Program-made: the position numbers and the translations under genes
Assembly: GCF_007565055.1 (NCBI RefSeq)
Contig: NC_044558.1
Coordinates: 77,339,444-77,403,443, forward strand
From: Rhinopithecus roxellana
Taxonomy: Eukaryota; Chordata; Mammalia; Primates; Cercopithecidae
Length of the DNA stretch: 64,000 bases
Reading direction: 5' to 3'
Notes under the pieces: model-generated
Database searches by the model: none
Told to the model about the DNA's origin: nothing
Seen by the model: the letters and a program-made list of their open reading frames with translations, nothing else
Shown: positions 44,311 to 54,753 of the stretch, piece after piece
How the letters are laid out: each line of letters opens with the position of its first letter
Numbering within the stretch: position 1 is the first letter of the stretch

Positions 44311-46128
44311 TTAACCTTATTCTAACTATTTGTTCTGAGAATGCACTAGGTGTATCTTATTTGTTCTAATATACACATATGTTTTTCATTCCATGACAGT
44401 TCGCATATTTCTTGGGTTCTCAGTACACTAAGCACTGGGTAGGTCAACAGACCCAGATCCTGCTCTCAGGAAACCTGCAGTTGAGGGACTGGATAGCGTG
44501 GGATGCTCCGTGTAGGTCTGGACGTATCTCTTGGTGTGCCTCTGACGCCTGTCTAGGGTGAGCTCTCCCAGGGCAGGGAGTGTGTCCATCTTTCCGTACT
44601 CGGTGTTCAGCCCAACAGTTGCTAGACTGATGGTACCCAACAGAAGAAATGAAAGAATGAACCCACCTCCATTCTTTATGAGATGTGTGACTTGGATAAT
44701 TCATGCAAACTCTTTACACTTTTCTTCCTCATTTGAAAATCAAGGATAGTAATGGTGATCTCTTAGGGTTCTGGTGAGGATTGGTGAGCATAAATGATAG
44801 GACTTGGACCTTGTAGGTATTAATAACTCCTGTGTTGTGTGGCCCATAACTCCTGCTATGAGAAATGTCCCACAACCCTGCATGCAATAAGGTTTTCAGC
44901 ATCCTACGTGCTTTGCGACACTTCTAAGATTTGCTTTATCTCTAAGAGAGGACCTAGAGAGTTTGCAAGATAATGATGGCTTAAATAAGATAGGCATTTA
45001 TTTTCTTTTCTGTAAAGGTGGTCTAGGTTAGGGAAATCCACAGCAGATAAGGTGGCTCCATGCTGTTACAAGGACTTGCGCTCTTGGCTGCTTCTTAGCC
45101 ACCATTATTCATTAGTGAACACGAATTCATACTCAAGGTCACTTCAGAGCCCACAGTGGCTGTGGAAGCTCTAGCCATCCCATCTGCTTTTTAGGCTGGC
45201 ATAAAAACTGAATGGGAAAGACAAAAAGATCCCTTCTAACTGAATTAGTTCCTTTCTACAGAGACTTACCAAGCATTCTTTATGACGTTTTCATTGTACC
45301 TCACAGAGCTGAAGTCAGTCATGTGGCCAGCCATACAGATATACAAAGGAAGGTAGAAAAAAAAGGTGTGTGTGTTTTAAAAAAAAGGCATCAGTTGCAT
45401 TTTACCCAGTGAAAATGTGAGATTCTATTGCTTTAAAACGTAGAATAGATATTGGTGGGTGCATCAGTGAGAATGTCTCTAATTGCAGAATCTAAAGTCT
45501 GGCTGAAGGTAGGTCCGGGATCTGGGTTTTAAATCCAGTGACCCCAGGGCCCAGCGGAGGGAGGGAAGCAGGGGAAGCAGAAGAAGGGTGACAGCAGACG
45601 GCAGTGTAGTGCCATGTGGAGAGCTGAGCTGTGTTTCAGGCTGAACGAAGCATATCTCACTTGCACAACTCCATTCCCAAATCACATCAACGAAATCAAA
45701 TCAAAAACAGTATGCACAGTGGTGGCTGCATCTGGTCTGACTTGCGCATTTACAGTTAATGTAAATACTCATATGTTATAGTGTCTTTTTCAAATTTTGT
45801 GTCCATAGTTTTTCATTATGGTGGTCATTGAAGTTTTATTTTAAACTCATGGATATAAAATGTGAAGACCCCCAGATGTGGATTACCATAATAGTTCTCA
45901 GTTGGATGGCCTCTCAGGCTGGAAGGGTCATTGGGTAATTTGGGTGAGGAGCGTGGCTAGATTGGTAGCTGGGAAGAGCCATGTGTCAATGTCCAGGATG
46001 ATGGAGTCAACGTCACTCGGCCCCGGTCCATCGCTGCTGCAGAAAGACAAGTCCAGTGCAGACAGGCATTCGAATGTTTCAAGAGAGACAAGAAATCTTG
46101 ATTCTAATCATACCAGTGATACTTATGG
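44311..46128. other. Long non-coding stretch, little named
   Basis: A MIR-like tail (CCTCATTTGAAAATCAAGG, near 44727-44800) and an unnamed ancient repeat-like patch (44960-45200) are suspected. No gene recognised. Confidence 0.5.
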
Positions 46129-46235
46129 CTGTTAGTTGAATTGTGTCCCAGGAAAGATAGGTTAAAGATTTAATTCCAAGTACTTGGGAATGCGATTTCT
46201 TGGGTTACTGATCCTGGAAGGCCAAAGTGTTATAA
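46129..46235 (+). mobile_element. MaLR (MLT1-like) LTR fragment
   Basis: TGTTAGTTGAATTGTGTCCC, then TTGGGAATGCGATTTCTTGG, match the start of an MLT1-type LTR. Confidence 0.65.
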
Positions 46236-47384
46236 CTCATGTAGAACAAAGGATTAACCTACAAGGTGAAATTCACCCATAGAGAAACTTCTTTTGATCA
46301 ATTACAGTTTAAACGCTCTAATTTTTTTAAACCTACCTTGGTGCTAAGTGTAAAATCAAAGTACTGCATAAACTGGGCAGATCACATCCTAGAATCTCAG
46401 GATTTTATTTTTGGAAGAGACGTCCCCACTCCTAGTTCCTAACTCTCCCCATAACTCATTTAGATTCATGTCATCAAAAATAATATTTTTCTATTCCACT
46501 GATCTCATCTCAGCAACTTGCTTAGCAAACAATGCTTTTCTTCTCTGAGGGCTTCTCAGAATTGTATTTGCCAACATCACCTTTAGGTAGCACCTAGAAA
46601 TGGATGTATTTACTTGCAAATGTGCTTGTAACTGCTTTAAAATGATTACTATGGCCTCAGTCTCAAATCCTTCCTTTTACATTCCTTTGCCATATTCATA
46701 ATTGCCGGGAAAGATCTCTTTAGAGGACTTGCCCTTTTATTGGGCCAGAAAAAAAACTTGGCATGACCTACATTTCATCTGTCACCTTTTGTGTATTTTT
46801 GTCATAAATGCAAAATGTTAGAGTGATTCAAGATCATGCTGAGTAGTAAAATTGAAAGAGGTAAATGGCAGGATAGTTGCTTTGTTATGTTCTGACTAAA
46901 CAGACTCAAAGGAATCCAGGGGGATTTTATAATATAAAATAGAAACCACTAGCAAAAGATACAAGAACATGTATTACATTATTAAATAGCAAAGTAGGTG
47001 AGTAAGAAGGAGAATATTAATGGAGTTAACCCAATCAGTACCTATGCCAACGTAGCCACTAACGAGACCAGACCTCAAAGGAGATGAGTCTTGGAGTAAT
47101 ACGTCCTCAGCTGGAGACACTCAGCATGGCCCTCCTCTTTAGGGGAAGTAGCCAGAGTCTGGGCTGGGAGGGAGAGAGTAGAAGCACCCCCCAGGCTGGG
47201 CTACTTCATGTTCTTTGGGGGCTCAAAGGTAATGTGTGTCACAGAGCTTTGCTTTGATGTCTCTCAGCCTCAGAGCATAGAGGACGGCTCTGGCCACTGG
47301 CTAACCTTCTCCCAAGGTCAAGGACATGAAAGTGGCATGATGTGCACTTACAATTAAATGTTCGCAAAACCCTTGGTTTTTCTT
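46236..47384. other. Non-coding stretch, nothing identified
   Basis: No repeat family or exon recognised. Confidence 0.55.
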
Positions 47385-47500
47385 TGGAGGAAACTGAAAC
47401 TCATAGAGGTGGAAAAAAAAAAAAAAAAAAAAAAAAACTTACCCAAGATCACAGAGCTCATGAGGGATCTTGGATTTTAATTTTGGGAGAGGTCGAAAAA
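47385..47500 (+). mobile_element. MIR SINE fragment with an internal A25 run
   Basis: GGAGGAAACTGAAACTCATA, then A25 (47413-47437), then CTTACCCAAGATCACAGAGC. The MIR core is continuous on both sides, with the A-run in place of its short A-rich phrase. Confidence 0.75.
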
Positions 47501-48425
47501 ACAATGAGTTTGCTGTACGGATTGATTTTTCCACCTGTGAGGAGCCTATTGAGAGGACAAGGGCAGGGATGAGAAGGTCAGCTTGAACCTCATCTGCTTT
47601 TTACCATTGGTGTGACCTTGGGCAAAGGATGAGCTTTCTCTCTGCCTGAAGTCCCTCATCAGCGACATAGGGGCAGTGGAAGCTCCATTCTATGGGTAGG
47701 TGGAGAAACTTAGATGAGATGCTGTGCATGGGGTCCGGCTTGTGGCTGGCCCCACATAGAGAAATTCCCACTCTTCATTGTACATGAACCTCATGGCACC
47801 CAGCTATCTAGCCCTCCCAGGGGCAGGGTACAAGTCCCCATAAATGCTTTTGTGATTGAATGTTTTTACATTTTTACCCATGGATTATGGTTTTAAATCA
47901 GGCCTTGAGTTAGCAAAGGACATAAATTGGCCGTTTTTTCTTTTGTGTGAAGGAATCCAAGATCCTGACCTTCTCTAAGAAATTCTCCTCTGTCTCAATG
48001 TTTCTTACCATTTACAAATATTGTTGTAGGTGAGGCTGGAATGTTACTTCTTGACAGTCTGACTCAAGAATCTTGAAAATAAGGGGAAAGGTTTGCAGAC
48101 TGCAAGGACCCTGAACTCCTTGGAATGAGTATGACTGAGTCACCAAGGAGCTCCTGTGCTCGAGGCTCTGCCACCTCGTGTAATTATCACCTCATAGAAT
48201 ACGGTAGGGAGGTGCTGCTATCTATGCTTTCGCAGAGGTTGGATGTGACAAGGAGAAGCCTCTGGAGGTAGAGAAGATGCGCAGGGCTGCTGGCAGAGCT
48301 GGGGAAAAGGCATAGCCAGAACACAACCCACACCGTCTGCCTGAAGGCCCCAGAGAAGCTCCTGACTGCCATGTCATCCTGCCTTTCAACAAGGGAGAAA
48401 CACACAGGTTCACCTGTGCAGATAC
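47501..48425. other. Non-coding stretch; possible MIR fragment at 47580-47700
   Basis: GTGACCTTGGGCAAAGGATG and CCCTCATCAGCGACATAGGG resemble a MIR core in reverse. Nothing else is recognised. Confidence 0.5.
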
Positions 48426-49352
48426 ACCCTTTCACAAAGCAAAACATACACATACATCCATCACACACGTACACATGACTCACACAACATACACACCCAC
48501 ATACAGACACACACCCCTCACTCATAAATGTATGTGTACACACAGATGCACACATGCAGAGATACATGCACCACACATGCACATACACTTTCATTCATCA
48601 CACATGTACACACAACTCACTCAGTGTACACACCCACATACAGAGACACACAACTTACCCATAAATATATGCATACGCACAGATGTACACATGCAGATAC
48701 ATGCATCACACATGCACAAACATGCATGTGCATTATTCACACACATACACATGACTCATTCAACATACACACCCACATACAGACACATACCTCTCACCCA
48801 CAAACATGCATACACACAGATGGACACATGTACAGATACATAAACCATATACTCACATACACATGCATTCATCACACATGTACACATGACTCACACAATG
48901 GCTACGTGCACATACAGACACATACCTCTCACCCATAAAGATATGTGTAGACACAGATGCACGCATGCACAAACATACATATGCATTCATCACACACATA
49001 CACACAACTCACACAACATACACACCCACAGACAGACACACACACCTCACCCATAAATGTATGCATACACACAGATGCACACATGTATAGATACAAGCAC
49101 AACACACTCATAAAGATACATTTATACATTGCACCCATATTCATAACTCACATGATATACACACCCACATACAGACACATTGCACTCACCCATAAACCCT
49201 CACATACACAGATACACACATTCAGGTACATGCAGCACACACACTCACAAACACACATACAGTCATCACACACATACACACAACTCACACAATATACACA
49301 CCCATGTACAGATACTACATACCAGATACTACATACCATTCACACATAAACA
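48426..49352 (+). repeat. AC-rich minisatellite of about 137-bp period, ~6.5 units
   Basis: The phrase CACCCACATACAGACAC or a close variant recurs near 48494, 48631, 48770, 48906, 49023, 49163 and 49298, steps of mostly 135-140 bp with one of 117. Within each period the order is CTCACCCATAAA, CACAGATGCACACATG, CATGCATCACACATG, CACACATACACA. The 122- to 136-codon frames here are repeat artefacts. Confidence 0.9.
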
Positions 49353-49537
49353 CATACATATCAGGGGAACCCACCCCAATATTTCAACATAGGTCCTTTC
49401 TATTTTCCCTAATTGTCAGTCAGTCTGAGAAATAAAGAGAAAGAGTACAAAGAGGAATTTTACAGCTGGGCTTCCGGGGGTGACATCACATATCGGTAGT
49501 TCCATCATGTCCGCTTGAGCTGCAAAACCAGCAGGCT

Positions 49538-49543
49538 TTTATT
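49538..49543 (-). terminator. Poly(A) signal of the solo LTR
   Basis: AATAAA on the minus strand, preceded by a TTTTAAAG phrase that could act as a TATA box. Confidence 0.5.
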
Positions 49544-50227
49544 AAGGACTTTAAAAGGGGAGGGGGTGTATGAACAGGAAGTAGGTCGCAAAGATCACAT
49601 GCTTTAAAGGGCAATAAAGATCACAAGGCAAAGGGCAAAGCAAAGATCACAAGGCAAAGGGCAAAATTAGAATTACTGATGAGGGTCTATGTTCAGCTAT
49701 GTACATATTGTCTTGATAAACATCTTAAACAACAGAAAACAAGGTTTGAGAGCAGAGAACCGATCTGACCTCAAATTTACCAGGGTGGGATCTTTTCCCC
49801 ACTCTAATAAGCCTGAGGGTACTGTAGGAGACCGGGGCATATTTCAGTCCTTATCTCAACTGCATAAGACAGACACTCCCAGAACGGCTGTTTATAGACC
49901 TCTTCCCAGGAATGCATTCCTTCCCCAGGGTATTAATTATTAATATTCCTTGCTGGAAAAAGAATTCAGTGATATCTCTCCTACTGGCACATTCGTTTAT
50001 AGGCTCTCTGCAAGAAGAAAAATATGGCTATTCTTCTCGACCCTGCAGGCATTCAGACCTTTGGTTGTCTTCCCTTGTTCCCTAAAATCACTGTTATTCT
50101 GTTCATTTTCAAGGTGCACTGATTTCATATTGTTCAAATACCCATGTTTTACAATCAATTTGTACAACAGTGGTCCTAAGGTGATGTACATTCTCAGTTT
50201 ATGAAGATAACAGAATTAAGAGATTAA

Positions 50228-50397
50228 AGACAGGCATAAGAAATTTTAAGAGTACTATTTGGGAACTGATAAATGCCCATGAAATCTTCATAATTTATGT
50301 TCAGAGATTGCAGTAAAGACAGGCATAAGAAATTATAAAAGTATTAATTTTGGGAACTGATAAATGTCTATGAAATCTTCACAATTTATGTTCCTCT
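50228..50397 (-). repeat. ~85-bp direct duplication inside the solo LTR
   Basis: AAAGACAGGCATAAGAAATT begins at about 50228 and again at about 50315. Both are followed by GGGAACTGATAAATG and GAAATCTTCA.AATTTATGTTC. It is an internal LTR duplication with few differences. Confidence 0.85.
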
Positions 50398-50448
50398 GCC
50401 ACAGCTCCAGCCTGTCCCTCCATTCGGGGTCTCTGACTTCCTGCAACA

Positions 50449-50697
50449 CATACATGCAGGTACACACATGTGGATACACACTGCAAACACATTGTTCACA
50501 TATGCATATGCCACACAGATTCACACATACATATGCTGTACACATACATACTTTTTTCATGCACACACACTTTTACACACTCACATGCTGACTCCACCAC
50601 ACATTTACACATACTAACACATGCACACACTCACGCACATACACAGAAGCTCATATGCACGTGAATCATACACACACACACACACACACACACACTG
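50449..50697 (+). repeat. AC-rich array, right side of the solo LTR
   Basis: Continuation of the AC-rich minisatellite split by the LTR, ending with a pure (CA)n run at 50669-50695. Confidence 0.85.
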
Positions 50698-51087
50698 GGT
50701 ATTGCCCGCCTGCACGCTCTGAAGGATGAGCATACTTTTGTCTAGATATGTGAAGAGACTGTATTCCGTTTTGCATCCCCGCTCATGGTCAGGTTTTGGG
50801 GATGGCTCCCATATTTAGACTCTTCCTCTCAGGAAGCTGAAAGGAAACGTTCACTCAGGGCTTTCTCCCATCACTGTAGACTCTGAACTCCCTTGCCCTT
50901 CAGGTCAAATAATCTGTACCCTGCTGGTTCCAGGAAGCTCTGTTATTACAGAAAAACACACTTGCTGCTCCAGCCCTGTGGGAATGTGGCACCACATCTG
51001 CCTGTGGTCTCTGTGTCCAAATTTCCAATAACAACAAAAAGTAATGGTGATAATGATGTCGATGATGAAGAAAACAACAATAATGAG
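50698..51087. other. Non-coding stretch, nothing identified
   Basis: No signature beyond a GAT-rich patch near 51045. Confidence 0.5.
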
Positions 51088-51290
51088 TAAGAAGAATCAC
51101 TCACTAGGTCCTAGGCACATTGCCAAGTGGCTTACATATTGTCTTCTCCTATGATAGGTATTTTTAGTCCTTCTTTCATAGATGAGTAAACTAAGGTACA
51201 GAGATGTCAAATATTTGGCCCCAAAGCAATAGCTAATAAGTAGTAAAATCAAGATTCACAACAGTTCCTTTTGGGTCTAATTCTAAAGTT
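51088..51290 (+). mobile_element. MIR SINE
   Basis: CACTAGGTCCTAGGCACATT, TCATAGATGAGTAAACTAAG and GCAATAGCTAATAAGTAGTA follow the MIR core over about 200 bp. Confidence 0.85.
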
Positions 51291-51510
51291 GTACCCTTCC
51301 CCATTCCATGGCATTAGGGAGGTGGAAGGAAACTCTCCTTCTGGTCCCCGGAATCCAGGCTGGCTTGGTGACTTGCTGACCACAGAATGCTGTGGAAGGG
51401 ACATTCTGGGGTTTCCCCCTCTCCATCATAGGAAGGTTGCAGCTTCCACTGGACCTCTTGGGCTGCTCACTTTTGACACTCTTGCTCTGAGAACTAAGCA
51501 GGCATATTTC

Positions 51511-51811
51511 TTTTTTTTTTTTTTTTTTTGAGATGGAGTCTTTCTCTGTCGCCCAGGCTGGAGTGCAGTGGCCAGATCTCGGCTCACTGCAAGCTCCGCC
51601 TCCCGGGTTTACGCCATTCTCCTGCCTCAGCCTCCCGAATAGCTGGGACTACAGGCGCCTGCCACCTCTCCTGGCTAGTTTTTTGTATTTTTTAGTAGAG
51701 ACGGGGTTTCACCGGGTTAGCCAGGATGGTCTCGATCTCCTGACCTCGTGATCCGCCCGTCTCGGCCTCCCAAAGTGCTGGGATTACAGGCTTGAGCCAC
51801 AGCGCCCGGCC
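51511..51811 (-). mobile_element. Young AluY element, Old World monkey-like
   Basis: Full-length inverted AluY with few CpG losses. Bases such as CACCGGGTTAGCC, CCGCCCGTCTCGGCC and ACAGGCTTGAGCC are changes I associate with cercopithecine AluY subfamilies. A perfect 14-bp target duplication AGCAGGCATATTTC (51497-51510 and 51812-51825) flanks it. Confidence 0.97.
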
Positions 51812-51825
51812 AGCAGGCATATTTC

Positions 51826-52286
51826 ATATCAAAATAGTAAAGAACTTCCTTTCCAAAGGCAGGACATGCTTCTGTGAGGTACTGAGCCACCTGTCCCTGG
51901 AGGAAAGCAAGAACAGAGCAGATCAGAGCCCAGGAAGGTGTGCGATGGGTGAGTAAGATCGGCTACGTGGCCCGAGTCTCATTCACAGGAGACTTCACAT
52001 GCAACTTCTGAAGTTCAGAACCAGGACCCAGACACTGAATGGTTGAAGGAAGACATTTATCAGAAATCTCCTCCCATAGGGCTCATGGCCAGACTTCATC
52101 ATGTGCAGAGTTGATGTAATCTTACCACATTAAGTTACTACACTCACATTAATGTATACCCTGTGGGAGTGTGTCCCCACGTCAACTTGTAAATATATAA
52201 GTATATTCTACATTACTTCAGAGCCTGTTTTGGAATTTCTTTATTAAAAAAAGAAGCTTTCTTAGAGCCTTAAAAAGTTATTGGGG
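51826..52286. other. Non-coding stretch, nothing identified
   Basis: No signature. Confidence 0.5.
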
Positions 52287-52566
52287 GCTGGGTGCAATGC
52301 CTCATGCCTGTAATCCCAGCACTTTGGGAGGCTAAGGCAAGTGGATCATCTGAGGTCAGGAGTTTGAGACCAGCCTGGCCAACATGGTGAAACCCTATCT
52401 CTACTAAAAAAAATACAAAAAATTAGCCAGGCATGGTGGTGGGCTCCTGTAGTCCCAATTACTTGGGAGGCTGAGGCAGGAGAATCACTTGAACCCTGGA
52501 TGTGGAGGTTCATGTCATTGCATTCCAGCCTGGACAACAAGAATAAAACTCCATCTCAAAAATAAT
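52287..52566 (+). mobile_element. Alu element with an internal deletion in the right arm
   Basis: Starts GGCTGGGTGCAATGCCTCAT. The right arm jumps from GATGTGGAGGTT to CATGTCATTGCATTCCAGCC, missing about 20 bp. The tail is degenerate A-rich. Confidence 0.94.
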
Positions 52567-52844
52567 AAAAATAACAAGATTCGTTGCTACAGCACCCAGA
52601 GTGATTTCAGGAACAAAAAGGGTCATGCCCTAGCCTGTCTTCAATGGCTGACAGCAATCCCTATTGCCTCACCACCTTATTCTCCATTATTCCTCTGATA
52701 TCTTCCATTATGGAGACATCCAACATAAAGTAGAGTAGAATTGATTCAAAAGTGCTGCTTGAACTGCAAGCAGCGTTTCTAAATGATTCTGAATTAGAAT
52801 TGTTTTTAGCTTCTCAACATACAAACACAAGATAAAGAAAAGGA
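52567..52844. other. Short non-coding stretch
   Basis: No signature. Confidence 0.5.
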
Positions 52845-53292
52845 ATGATGTTCCCCTCACTGTGTCCATGTGTTCTCATTGTTCAACTCCCACTTCCGAG
52901 TGAGAACATGTGGTGTTTGGTTTTTTGCTCCAAACCAAACTGTTAGTTTGCTGAGAATGATGGTTTCCAGATTCATCCATGTCCCTGCAAAGGACATGAA
53001 CTTATTCTTTTTTATGGCTGCGTAGTATTCCATGGTGTAAACATGTCACATTTTCTTTATTCAGTCTACCACTGATGGGCGTTTGGGTTGGTTCACACCA
53101 GGGCTTGTCAGGAGGGAGGGTTGGGGAGGAAGGGGAGAGAGAGCGTTAGGACAAATATCTAATGCATGTGGGACTTAAAACTTAGATGACGGGTTGCTAG
53201 GTGCAGCAAACCACCATGGCACATGTATACTTATGTAGCAAACCTGCACATTCTGCACATGTATTCCAGAAATTAAAGTAAAATTTTTAAAA
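52845..53292 (+). mobile_element. 5'-inverted (twin-primed) L1PA-type insertion
   Basis: Positions 52845-53092 are minus-strand L1, from just before the 3' UTR G-rich tract back into ORF2 (GTTCTCATTGTTCAACTCCC, TAGTATTCCATGGTGTAAAC). Positions 53094-53292 are plus-strand L1 3' UTR (CACCAGGGCTTGTC, ACCATGGCACATGTATAC, A-rich tail). The inverted part ends at the L1 position where the direct part begins, the hallmark of twin priming. Confidence 0.9.
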
Positions 53293-54011
53293 AGGAAAAA
53301 GAAACTGCATTAAAAATTAAATGCAGTTATGAATATATGTTTTTGTTTAATCAGCAACCCCTCTACTATTCTGGTAGAAGCTGCTCAATTTCCTTTGAGG
53401 ACCCAGCCTCCCTCCCTCCCAGTCCGTGTGGTGGGGCCTAAAGGATGCTCACTCACCCACCTTTCCTGGCTCCAGAGCTGGCTACACTTCCCAGGATGTT
53501 TATTTTGTTTTATTTTTTTCTGTTTGTTTTGTCTTCTGCTAATAGGTGAGATCTTCCTGGGGTTCTTTCTGTACCTGCTGACAAGGGGCAGCTCTCTCTA
53601 GATGCCACGAAGCTGGAAGGTTGCAGCCTGGAACTTGCTGAGGTTGCCTGAGAATGCAGCCCACCCAGGCAAGCACGAGATGACAAAGTTTCAGCACCTG
53701 GATCTATGGCATCCAGGAGCCAGATCCAACCCCCCAGCTTGTATCTTTGACCTTGAGCCAGTCTGAATTGGTAACTGGAAGTCACTTATCTACCAGATTC
53801 AACTATCAGGATGTTACTAATAAAAAATGACTCCAAAAATGAAAATGTGTTTCACAATATTTTCATGCAAAGACTTCAGGATCTATTTATACTCGAAAAC
53901 AACCATCTTGGTTATCTGATTTTTTAGTTCTCAGCAGCTGCTAAGCTGTAAATTAGGAGAGGATGCTAATGGTAGTCACACGGAGAGTAAGAAGAGTGAA
54001 GGTCTAAGGGA
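53293..54011. other. Non-coding stretch, nothing identified
   Basis: Two frames of about 90 codons overlap on opposite strands; neither has a recognisable domain. Confidence 0.55.
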
Positions 54012-54753
54012 GGCAAAATATCTGAATAGACATTTTTTCAAAACAGACGCAAACGGCCAAAAGTTATATGAAGAAATGGGCTGAGTGTGGTGGCTCATGC
54101 CTGTGATCCCAGCACTTTGGGAGGCTGAAGCAGGTGGATCACTTGAGCTTAGGAGTTCGAGACCAACCTGGGCAACATGGTGAAACCCTGTCACTACCAA
54201 AAATTACAAAAAGCAGCCGGACATAGTGGCTCACATCTGTAGTCCCAGGTACTCAGGGGTCTGAGGCAGGAGGATCCCTTGAGCCCGGGGGGTGGAAGTT
54301 GCAATGAGCTGAGATTGCGCCACTGCATTCCAGCCTGGGTGACAGAGTGAAACCCTGTCTCAAGAAAACAAAGAAAAGGAAAAACTGGCCAACAACTGTA
54401 TGCATCAAATAAATACAATTCAAAACTTCAATGAGACATCATGTCACCCCAGTTAAAATGGCTTGTATTTGAAGGACAGGCAATAGCAGATACTGGTGAG
54501 GATGGGAGAAAAGGGAACCCTGGTCCACCACAGGTGGAACATACGTTAGTGCAGCCACTGTGAAGAGAGATACAGAGGTTCCTCAAAAAACACTAAAAGC
54601 AGAACTACAGGATGACCCAGTAATTTTACTGTCGAGTGGGGAATCCAAAAGAAAGATCAGTACATCATACATCAAAAAGATACCTGCCCTCCCATGTTGA
54701 TTGTGGCACTATTCACAGTAGCCAAAATATGGAATCAACATAAGTGCCCATCA
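54012..54753 (+). mobile_element. L1 ORF2 3' fragment, interrupted by an Alu and running into the minisatellite
   Basis: AAATATCTGAATAGACATTT, CAATGAGACATCATGTCACC, GGTGAGGATGGGAGAAAAGG, GTGGCACTATTCACAGTAGCC and TAAGTGCCCATCAATAAATG are consecutive L1 ORF2 landmarks. The L1 text merges without a break into the first minisatellite unit. Confidence 0.9.
54078..54375 (+). mobile_element. Alu element
   Basis: Plus-strand Alu from GGGCTGAGTGTGGTGGCTC to an A-rich tail, inserted in the L1. A diverged GGCCAA..TATG phrase on both sides may be the target duplication. Confidence 0.95.

Larger units (their letters stand above)
49359..50448 (-). mobile_element. Solitary HERV-K-type (class II) LTR, 1090 bp
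   Basis: On the minus strand the element starts TGTTGCAGGAAGTCAGAGAC and ends ...CCCCTGATA, so its last CA has become TA. A perfect 6-bp target duplication CATACA (49353-49358 and 50449-50454) defines both ends. No gag, pol or env sequence is present, so it is a recombined solo LTR. Class is inferred from length, the 6-bp duplication and recognised text; I do not name the subfamily. Confidence 0.87.

Noticed and set aside
48187..48938. His/Thr-rich frames of 122-136 codons
   Set aside because: They arise from the AC-rich minisatellite.
49359..50448. Considered as a complete provirus
   Set aside because: Only LTR sequence lies between the two 6-bp target copies. No internal region is present.
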